From NCBI GenBank assembly GCA_011526335.1, contig WTJB01000218.1, positions 1 to 8,681 on the forward strand: a stretch of 8,681 bases of DNA. Reading direction: 5' to 3'. A program made the translations under genes and the position numbers. This document shows, piece by piece, positions 1 through 5,721 of the stretch. The notes beneath the pieces are model-generated. The model was given only the letters and a program-made list of their open reading frames with translations, had not been told where the DNA came from and did no database searches. Every line of letters starts with the position of its first letter. The first letter of the stretch is position 1. The stretch comes from Candidatus Arcticimaribacter sp. (lineage in GTDB: Bacteria; Bacteroidota; Bacteroidia; Flavobacteriales; Flavobacteriaceae).

Positions 1-723
1 CAATTGTATTTTTCCTTCTATAGTAGAAGGTTTTTTTTCAGAAAGAGCAATACGATAATCTTGGATATAGGTAGCTGGTGTTTCTATTAATTTTACCTCT
101 CGTGTTATTCCACCATAGTTCCACCAATCGGTATTGAGGGTAGGCACACCTGCTTTCTTTCGCTTGTTGTCAACTTTGACGATGAGAAAATTATCCTTGT
201 CTTTTAGCATCTGACTGACCTCAAATTGAAAAGGGCTAAACCCACCAATGTGGCGTCCTAGTTTTTTTCCATTCAAATACACATCACTTTGGTAATTTAC
301 CGCGCCAAAGTGAAGAAAGACCTTTCCGTCTTGGTGCTTTTTTTCAAAATCAAATGACTTTTTATACCAAATACTTCCTTCGTAATAAAATAATTTTTCG
401 TCTTGAGAATTCCAGTCTCCAGGAACATTTAGGCTTCCCATTTTATCGAAATCGTATTCTACTAAGTCAGCTTTATCTTTTCGTTTTGCATTGGTAAAAA
501 AGGCTCCATTCCCCGGATTTTTCTGATTTTCGAAAGGCTGATAGCGATAATTGTAAAACCCGTTTTCGTAGGGATCTACTATGTATTTCCATTTGCCGTT
601 TAAGGAATAACTTTCTCTTGAATAGGTGTTATGTAGTTGTGGCGCTTGTGAAAACATATTCATCTGTCCACAGAGGAGGAAGATGACGAATAGATATTTC
701 CAAGGTGTTTTGATTTTATTCAT
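1..723 (-). CDS. Glycoside hydrolase family 2 enzyme, N-terminal part (cut by window edge)
   Basis: Partial gene: the first 241 codons are here and the rest lies left of base 1. Residues 1-26 form a signal peptide (basic start, hydrophobic stretch LFVIFLLC, then MFSQ), so the enzyme is probably periplasmic or exported. Residues about 38-215 read as the GH2 sugar-binding jelly-roll domain. Visible landmarks are LNGKW (41-45), VPGDWN (100-105), YYEGSIWYKK (113-122), HFGAVNYQSDVYLNG (138-152) and DWWNYGGITREV (199-210), a pattern typical of beta-galactosidase and beta-glucuronidase relatives. An immunoglobulin-like domain begins near residue 219. The catalytic TIM barrel with both acidic residues is outside the window, so the substrate cannot be called. 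The ATG at 723-721 overlaps the end of the upstream HAD gene by 8 bases, suggesting translational coupling. An in-frame ATG six codons earlier (741-739) is a possible alternative start. Family confident; specificity unknown. Confidence 0.9.
   Translation of the reverse strand, partial: MNKIKTPWKYLFVIFLLCGQMNMFSQAPQLHNTYSRESYSLNGKWKYIVDPYENGFYNYRYQPFENQKNPGNGAFFTNAKRKDKADLVEYDFDKMGSLNVPGDWNSQDEKLFYYEGSIWYKKSFDFEKKHQDGKVFLHFGAVNYQSDVYLNGKKLGRHIGGFSPFQFEVSQMLKDKDNFLIVKVDNKRKKAGVPTLNTDWWNYGGITREVKLIETPATYIQDYRIALSEKKPSTIEGKIQL
14..38 (+). terminator. Terminator-like hairpin antisense to the GH2 gene
   Basis: On the plus strand, a perfect 7-base-pair stem (CCTTCTA pairing with TAGAAGG, 3-base loop TAG, positions 14-30) is followed directly by eight T residues (31-38). 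This is the form of an intrinsic terminator, but it lies inside the GH2 coding region on the opposite strand. It could stop antisense transcription entering from outside the window, or it may be a chance result of the codons there. The stem is AT-rich and only moderately stable. Confidence 0.25.
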
Positions 724-1375
724 GAAAAATGATTTTATCATAATGTTTAATGCTTACTGTACAGCCCAATTCCAACAACTTTTCTTTAGAAAACTGTGTA
801 GCAATCCCCACCACTTGCATTCCTGCTGCTTGGGCTGCTTTTATCCCCGAGGCGGTGTCTTCAAAGGCCAAACAATCTTGCGGGGCTACGCCTAACTTAT
901 TAGCAGCGGTCAAAAATATTTCGGGATGCGGTTTTCCTTTTTCGACTTGATCTCCTCCTGTTGTGCTGTGAAAATAGGAAGTGATCTTCAATTGCTTTAG
1001 GGTCATTTCTAGATTATTTTGGTCGCCCATAGTCGCTAACCCCAAGGGGATATTTTTTGTTTTTAAGGCGTTTAAAAAAGGGTGTAAGCCTTTAAGGGGT
1101 TCCAATAAATGACCGTAGGTATTTCGGTAAAGCGCTTCTTTTTCGTTTCCCACTTTCCGTAGTTCTTCCTCGGTGGTTAAGTGCGGAAAGAAGCGTGCCA
1201 TGACTTCAATCAGAGTCCCCTTATGGTAATCACGTTCAAAGGTTTCTGCGTCGATTCCCAATTGCTTTTCGTCAATGAACTTCATCCACGCCAAATGATG
1301 ATAATGCATATTATCCGTGAGGGTGCCGTCCATGTCAAAAATGTAGGCTCTTGCTTTGGGTAGGATTATTTTCAT
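716..1375 (-). CDS. HAD-superfamily hydrolase, beta-phosphoglucomutase-like
   Basis: A 219-residue cytoplasmic HAD enzyme of subfamily I with a helical cap. Motif I is FDMDGTLTD (13-21), giving nucleophile Asp14 and general acid/base Asp16. Motif II is Thr115 in GLATMGD, motif III is Lys148 in KGKPHPEIF, and motif IV is Glu172-Asp173 in FEDTASGIKAAQAAG. The cap has His26 and Trp30 in a YHHLAW context, matching His20 and Trp24 of Lactococcus lactis beta-phosphoglucomutase and favouring a sugar-phosphate substrate. The Arg that holds the distal phosphate in that enzyme (Arg49) aligns with Ile here (KGTLIEV, 52-58), so a sugar phosphatase is as plausible as a mutase. The ATG at 1375-1373 is chosen because it begins the conserved fold and overlaps the upstream stop as ATGA. 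An earlier in-frame ATG at 1432 would lie inside the upstream gene. The stop overlaps the GH2 start by 8 bases. Confidence 0.9.
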   Translation of the reverse strand: MKIILPKARAYIFDMDGTLTDNMHYHHLAWMKFIDEKQLGIDAETFERDYHKGTLIEVMARFFPHLTTEEELRKVGNEKEALYRNTYGHLLEPLKGLHPFLNALKTKNIPLGLATMGDQNNLEMTLKQLKITSYFHSTTGGDQVEKGKPHPEIFLTAANKLGVAPQDCLAFEDTASGIKAAQAAGMQVVGIATQFSKEKLLELGCTVSIKHYDKIIFHE

Positions 1376-2532
1376 TGCAGGGCTGTCAGTACTTTTGCTA
1401 CAAATTCTCCAGCTCCTTTGGGATTGAGCCATCGGGTTACAATTACCGCATTACTATCAGGAACAATCACAATATAGTTGCCCCCAAAGCCAGCGGCATA
1501 GTAAACATTTTCGGGAACACCTGGCCAGTAGCGTGTACCGGCTTTATGGTTTAGCCACCACATATATCCATAGTTGGGATAGGGGGCCAAGGGGGTTGTT
1601 GCCCGTTGAATCCACTCTTTACTGATGAGTTGTAGGTCTTTCCATTTCCCTTGATTCAAGAATAAAAGTCCAAAACGCGCATGATCTAATGTATTGATAA
1701 ATAGCCCTCCGCCAGAGTGCCCGCCTCCAGAAACCGATTGCACTTTACTGCCATCGATTTCAGTCCAAGAATTCTCGTATCCAAACCATCGCCAAGTAGG
1801 GCTAGCTCCTATAGGGTCCATGATGTGCTCTTTTAGGATTTGAGGGAGGGGTTTACGCCAAACATGAAGTAGCGAATAGGCCAATAAATTGACGCGAACG
1901 TCATTGTATTCAAAAAAGGTTCCCGGCGCATTTAACGTTCTATTTTTCCAATCATCCAGTTCTCCCTTTTTTGGAGGACGGTCGGCCCAATCGTGTCCGC
2001 CCCATAAAGTTCCAGACCAATCTGAGGTTTGATTAAACAGGTGTTTCCACTGAATTTTTCCGTTGTGTTCTCCGTCAAAAGTTCCGTCCCACACATAGTT
2101 TTTCACATATTCCTCTGGGTCGAATAAATTTTTATCAACGGCCAATCCGCCAACAGTAGAAAGGTAACTTTTGGTTACGCTAAAGGTCATGTCTACGCGA
2201 AAAACATCTCCCCATTGCGCAATGATATAACCATCTTTTAAGATAATTCCTGCAGGGCCACCACGTTTTTTTGTAGGCCCTAGTATTTTGTGATAAGGTT
2301 CTCTAGCAAAGCCCTCAAGGATGGCAATGCGTAGATCTTTACTTCCTTTATATTCATTGGTTTTGGCAAAGGAAATGGCTCTATTTAATAGGGTTTCATT
2401 TACCCCTAAAGCACTTGGTGCTTTCGTTTCCCATTCATTTGCCGTAGGGAAATAGGAAATTTGTCCAAAACTGTATTGGGGAGTTAAAAAAAGACCAAGT
2501 AAAATAAATAAAGAACAAAAGCGTATCTTCAT
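1372..2532 (-). CDS. Exported serine hydrolase of the beta-lactamase / class C family
   Basis: A 386-residue protein of the beta-lactamase-like serine hydrolase family (PF00144/COG1680), which includes esterases, D-aminopeptidases and carboxypeptidases as well as true beta-lactamases. Residues 1-24 form a signal peptide ending YSFGQ, so it acts in the periplasm or outside. The catalytic SxxK motif is SVTK (Ser118, Lys121), the second motif is YND (Tyr209-Asp211), and GFGG (348-351) sits where the third, KTG-like motif is expected. A Gly-rich run at 269-276 and PNYGYMWWLN (319-328) are typical of the family. The ATG at 2532-2530 is chosen because the signal peptide starts there; an in-frame ATG at 2601 would run through the divergent amidase gene and add an unlikely leader. 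It is first in a coupled operon with the HAD and GH2 genes. Given that setting, removal of acyl groups from a glycan is possible, but this is inference and the substrate is unknown. Confidence 0.9.
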   Translation of the reverse strand: MKIRFCSLFILLGLFLTPQYSFGQISYFPTANEWETKAPSALGVNETLLNRAISFAKTNEYKGSKDLRIAILEGFAREPYHKILGPTKKRGGPAGIILKDGYIIAQWGDVFRVDMTFSVTKSYLSTVGGLAVDKNLFDPEEYVKNYVWDGTFDGEHNGKIQWKHLFNQTSDWSGTLWGGHDWADRPPKKGELDDWKNRTLNAPGTFFEYNDVRVNLLAYSLLHVWRKPLPQILKEHIMDPIGASPTWRWFGYENSWTEIDGSKVQSVSGGGHSGGGLFINTLDHARFGLLFLNQGKWKDLQLISKEWIQRATTPLAPYPNYGYMWWLNHKAGTRYWPGVPENVYYAAGFGGNYIVIVPDSNAVIVTRWLNPKGAGEFVAKVLTALQ

Positions 2533-2556
2533 GGCAGTATGTCGATTTTTTTGATT

Positions 2557-2564
2557 TAAAGATA
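2557..2564 (-). promoter_or_regulatory. Possible -7 box for the serine hydrolase operon
   Basis: Read on the minus strand, TATCTTTA matches seven of eight positions of the Bacteroidota -7 consensus TAnnTTTG and lies about 24 bases upstream of the serine hydrolase start. The nearest upstream TTG is 24 bases away, longer than usual spacing, so this is a weak candidate. It would fall at the first base of the divergent amidase gene. Confidence 0.2.
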
Positions 2565-3346
2565 TGGAAACAAATTTGACCGTAGCGGCAATACAAACCA
2601 AACTTTTTTGGGAGGATCCTCAAAAAAATTACGCTCATTTAGAGGGGCATATCAAGGGAATACCCGATGAAGCAGACCTCATTATATTGCCCGAAATGTT
2701 TACTACAGGCTTTACTATGGCTGCAGAAAAATGGGCCGAAACCCTGGAGGGAGAAACGGTTAAATGGCTTCGTTTTTGGGCCAAAAAAAAACAAGCGGCT
2801 ATTGGGGGAAGTGTGATTATCAAAGAGGGCGATAAATTTTTTAATCGCTTTTTATTTATTAGCCCTTCTGGGGAAATTCAGTATTACGATAAACGGCACA
2901 CCTTTACCCTAGCAGGGGAAGATAAAGCCTATGCTTCGGGAGAAAATGAGGGGAGGATTGTTTATAAGGGCTGGAAGATTTGTTTACGTGTTTGTTATGA
3001 TTTGCGTTTTCCTGTTTGGTCTAGAAATACGTCTGATTACGATGTATTGATTTATACCGCCAATTGGCCCCATACCCGTATTCATTCTTGGGATACGCTA
3101 TTGCAAGCAAGAGCAATAGAAAATATGAGCTACTGTATGGGAATCAATCGGGTTGGGACGGATGGCAGTGGATTGGAATATCCGGGTCACACGGCAATTT
3201 ACAACTATATGGGAGAAGCTTTGGCACAAACAAAACCCAAGGAGGAAGGCTATTGTATATCAACGCTATCCAAAGAAAAACTAGAAACGGTTCGAAAGAA
3301 ATTACCCTTCCTAGCCGATAGAGATCATTTTACTTTTCTAGCGTAA
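2564..3346 (+). CDS. yafV: Omega-amidase of the nitrilase superfamily, YafV type
   Basis: A 260-residue cytoplasmic carbon-nitrogen hydrolase. The nitrilase triad is visible: Glu44 in LPEMFTTGF (42-50), Lys110 in YYDKRH (107-112) and nucleophile Cys144 in VCYDLRFPVWSRN (143-155). NWPHTR, QARAIEN (181-187), NRVGTDG and a C-terminal end near FLADRDHF closely follow E. coli YafV. That group and mammalian Nit2 hydrolyse omega-amides of keto acids, such as alpha-ketoglutaramate and alpha-ketosuccinamate, clearing products of glutamine and methionine transamination. Length is normal and all key residues are present. The gene is divergent from the serine hydrolase, with only 31 bases between start codons. 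Its 3' end overlaps the convergent lipoprotein gene by 17 bases. No other amide-metabolism gene lies nearby, so its role rests on family similarity. A run of nine A residues (2783-2791) encodes three Lys. Confidence 0.93.
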   Translation: METNLTVAAIQTKLFWEDPQKNYAHLEGHIKGIPDEADLIILPEMFTTGFTMAAEKWAETLEGETVKWLRFWAKKKQAAIGGSVIIKEGDKFFNRFLFISPSGEIQYYDKRHTFTLAGEDKAYASGENEGRIVYKGWKICLRVCYDLRFPVWSRNTSDYDVLIYTANWPHTRIHSWDTLLQARAIENMSYCMGINRVGTDGSGLEYPGHTAIYNYMGEALAQTKPKEEGYCISTLSKEKLETVRKKLPFLADRDHFTFLA

Positions 3347-4949
3347 TGGTCACATTTTGATCCCAATTGGCCCTGAGTTCAAAGGGCTCGTCGAGGTATA
3401 AGACTTCTTCGGGTTGTCTTTTTTCTAAATAATTTCCGGTGTCCCATTGGCCATTTTCATTGGCATCCAAAACGATACGAACTTGATATTCACCTGGACC
3501 TAAAAAAGGAATCTGATAGCTATTCTGTTCATTTTTGATCCCTTTTCTAACCACTACATTATTCTTATCCAAGATTTCATAAAAATAAGATGGGTCTTCT
3601 GTACCGGGGTCTATTTTCAGAAACACCGTTCCATAAGATTCCACAGCAAGGGTGCGGATTGTCATCTGAATAGTATCATTTGTTGCTCCCCAGAAGTCGG
3701 TTATCGCGTTGGGTAATATTTGTATACGGTATTTGTCTTTGGGGACTTTTTCAAAATGGAAATTGATCTGGTTTTTATCTTCTGAGATTGAACTTGTAAA
3801 GGGCACCGCTAAAGTATCGATATCATAAAGCTGAATGTAGTTTTCATCGATCTTGCGTAAAGGAAGACTCGAAGAAAATTGAAGTGTATCTATAAAATTT
3901 AACACCCCTGTTTGTACGGGCGTTATCATTAAAGAGTCGGGTTCAGGACGATAAAACTTTACAACACTTTGGCGTACAGTATCTCGATCATAAAGACGGA
4001 AAACGAGCGAATCAATATCTTCGGGCAAAGGCGTATGCCAGTAGTGCAGGCTGTCTTTTTCTTTATCTTTTATAATTAAAGATTCAAAATCATCGGGGAC
4101 AGCACTGACCAGTTCAATTTTTCTTTCCTCCAAAAGGCCATAATATCCAAATACAATATGATGATCGTTTACTGATCGCGGTCTTGCCCATTGAAAATTG
4201 GGAATTTCATTAAAGAGCTTTGGAAACAAAAGAGAATCTTTTGGCAACTCTATGGGGGTGTCAAAAAAACCAATTTTATCAATTCCTTGATCAAAGACAT
4301 AGTTTTTGGCTACATCTTTTATGGCGATCATTTCATATTTCCCTGGAGCTAAGTTTTGAAGATTAAAATAAGTACTGTCTAAGGTATTCCCCACGTATAA
4401 GGGTCGATCTAAAAAAATTGTAGAGTCGCGGTAGGTAGAATCTATAGGGTAGAGTTGTATCGATATTCCAGTATCTGCTTTAAGGGCGAATGCGTCTTTA
4501 ACCAACCCACTCAGGGATAAGGAGTCTATATAATCTCCGGTAGAAAAAGAATAACTAAAAAAAGAGAGGGGATTTTTTTCGTTATAATCTTCAATTGCAG
4601 AACCAAAGTTAAAGGTATAGGTTGCGTTGGGACGGGGGGCTTCTAAAAAACGAATCTCCACTTTTTTACTGACGATACCTCCTTCAGGAATTATTTTGTA
4701 CGCATTGGGGTCCATTGGGGGAGAAACGATCAATTGGGTTGTTATATCGTTGAGCTGTACATATTCATCAAATTGCATTACAACACGCTCGGCATCAAAA
4801 TTTACGGTCTGAAGCGGAGGGTTGGCTTTAAGCAATACAGGAGGGATAGAGTCTTTGGGTCCACCGGTAGGAGAACCTCTTTTGGCGCAGCGAGAAAGTG
4901 CAGTGGCCAAAACAATACACAAAGCGATAAAAATTTTGTTACGCATCAT
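3330..4949 (-). CDS. Probable lipoprotein with N-terminal Ig-like (SbsA/Big_5 type) domain
   Basis: A 539-residue envelope protein, common in Flavobacteriia but of unknown function as far as I can tell. Residues 1-20 form a signal sequence leading to Cys21 in LSRC, followed by AKRGSPTGGPKD, the usual opening of this family. Arg at -1 of the lipobox is unusual. Residues about 36-137 look like an Ig-like domain (IPPVLLKANPP; VVMQFDEYV at 56-64; YTFNFGSAIEDYNEKNP; FFSYSFSTGD at the end). The rest is predicted beta-rich. Two similar segments at 202-220 and 485-503 share a PGxY start; the second carries a DANENGQWD loop resembling calcium-binding DxNxNGxxD loops. No acidic surface-export signal follows Cys21, so if lipidated it probably faces the periplasm. 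It lies 33 bases downstream of comF and is probably cotranscribed. A second ATG immediately follows the first. Confidence 0.85.
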   Translation of the reverse strand: MMRNKIFIALCIVLATALSRCAKRGSPTGGPKDSIPPVLLKANPPLQTVNFDAERVVMQFDEYVQLNDITTQLIVSPPMDPNAYKIIPEGGIVSKKVEIRFLEAPRPNATYTFNFGSAIEDYNEKNPLSFFSYSFSTGDYIDSLSLSGLVKDAFALKADTGISIQLYPIDSTYRDSTIFLDRPLYVGNTLDSTYFNLQNLAPGKYEMIAIKDVAKNYVFDQGIDKIGFFDTPIELPKDSLLFPKLFNEIPNFQWARPRSVNDHHIVFGYYGLLEERKIELVSAVPDDFESLIIKDKEKDSLHYWHTPLPEDIDSLVFRLYDRDTVRQSVVKFYRPEPDSLMITPVQTGVLNFIDTLQFSSSLPLRKIDENYIQLYDIDTLAVPFTSSISEDKNQINFHFEKVPKDKYRIQILPNAITDFWGATNDTIQMTIRTLAVESYGTVFLKIDPGTEDPSYFYEILDKNNVVVRKGIKNEQNSYQIPFLGPGEYQVRIVLDANENGQWDTGNYLEKRQPEEVLYLDEPFELRANWDQNVTITLEK

Positions 4950-4982
4950 TCAACTCTTGGATGCAAATTAACGCATAAAATC

Positions 4983-5669
4983 TTAAACCCTATAGGCTAA
5001 TGTAGCCATACTCAAGCAGATTTTTTCTTCTTTAAGAAGAACCTTTGCGCAGGCCTTTAGCGTGGCTCCTGTGGTCAATATATCGTCGATCAAAAAATAA
5101 TGCCCCTTGGGGAGTTTTTCTGTTGGGGACAAAGAAAAAGCACCTATCAGGATTTCGTCTCTGTCTTTTTTTGTGTGGGCAAGTTGTGGCGTATTTTTGT
5201 TTCGAATCAATGCATTGTACACCTTACACCCTAAAATTTCAGCCATCCCCTCTGCAATTTTTTCTGCTTGGTTATAGCCTCTTAGGCGTTCTCTTTTTGG
5301 GTGTAAAGGAACTGGGATTACCCCTTTTATATCAGAAAAAAAAGCTTGAATATAATGCCCCAACTGTTGACCTAAAAAAGAACCTAGTTCGGGATGCTGT
5401 TCATATTTTATCGTATAAAGTAAATTTTCTACGATGCCTTTGGGGTAAAAAATAAAGAGCGCAAAAAGGCTGTGTAGAGGAAGCGTTTTTGGAAATTTTT
5501 TAAAAAGCAGATTGTCTTTTGGATCAAAATGCGTCTCAGGAAGTGTGAGCAAGCAAGACCAACAAAGGAGTTTATTTGTGTTTAATACTTTTTGCTTACA
5601 TCCTGGGCAAAGCTTTGGAAAAAACAAATCATACAGCGGAAGTAAGGTCTCTTGTAAAAGCTTTTTCAT
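4983..5669 (-). CDS. comF: ComF-family phosphoribosyltransferase-like protein
   Basis: A 228-residue cytoplasmic protein of the ComF/GntX family, linked in several bacteria to natural competence and DNA uptake. The N-terminal zinc ribbon is complete: CPGC (21-24) and CWSC (36-39). The central VIPVPLHPKRERLRGYNQAE (117-136) is the family signature, and LIDDILTTGATL (193-204) is the PRPP/phosphate-binding loop of type I phosphoribosyltransferases. Length is normal and nothing is missing. The exact biochemical activity of the family is not settled. The gene is divergent from glyS with 52 bases between starts, and the lipoprotein gene follows 33 bases after its stop on the same strand. The ATG at 5669 is chosen because MKKLLQETLLPLYDLFFP leads directly into the zinc ribbon, as in relatives. 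No other competence gene is seen here. Confidence 0.93.
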   Translation of the reverse strand: MKKLLQETLLPLYDLFFPKLCPGCKQKVLNTNKLLCWSCLLTLPETHFDPKDNLLFKKFPKTLPLHSLFALFIFYPKGIVENLLYTIKYEQHPELGSFLGQQLGHYIQAFFSDIKGVIPVPLHPKRERLRGYNQAEKIAEGMAEILGCKVYNALIRNKNTPQLAHTKKDRDEILIGAFSLSPTEKLPKGHYFLIDDILTTGATLKACAKVLLKEEKICLSMATLAYRV

Positions 5670-5709
5670 GGAAAATAAGTTTAGGGTCTCTTAAAATACG
5701 AAAAAGGAT

Positions 5710-5717
5710 TATTTTTG
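5710..5717 (+). promoter_or_regulatory. -7 promoter box of glyS
   Basis: TATTTTTG is a perfect match to the Bacteroidota -7 consensus TAnnTTTG and ends four bases before the glyS ATG at 5722. Transcription from such a box usually begins a few bases downstream, which would put the first transcribed base at or next to the start codon. No convincing TTG -33 element is seen at the normal spacing; TTA at 5691-5693 is the nearest. Confidence 0.45.
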
Positions 5718-5721
5718 TGCC

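Noticed and set aside
317..344. Hairpin-like AAGAC/GTCTT followed by T7
   Set aside because: The stem is only five pairs and separated from the T tract by five bases inside the GH2 coding region; too weak for a terminator.
1376..1432. Upstream in-frame ATG extending the HAD protein by 19 residues
   Set aside because: The extension lies inside the serine hydrolase coding region, has no HAD-like sequence, and the downstream ATG gives the classical ATGA overlap and starts right at the fold.
2533..2601. Upstream in-frame ATG extending the serine hydrolase by 23 residues
   Set aside because: It would run antisense through the start of the amidase gene and would place a non-hydrophobic leader before a clear signal peptide.
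5025..5041. Perfect inverted repeat TTCTTCTT-T-AAGAAGAA
   Set aside because: It lies within comF codons for Leu, Lys and Glu, has a one-base centre, and is followed by A residues rather than T on the gene's own strand.
5045..5455. Plus-strand open frame of 136 codons opposite comF
   Set aside because: It is the antisense shadow of a well-supported comF gene, with no recognisable domain.
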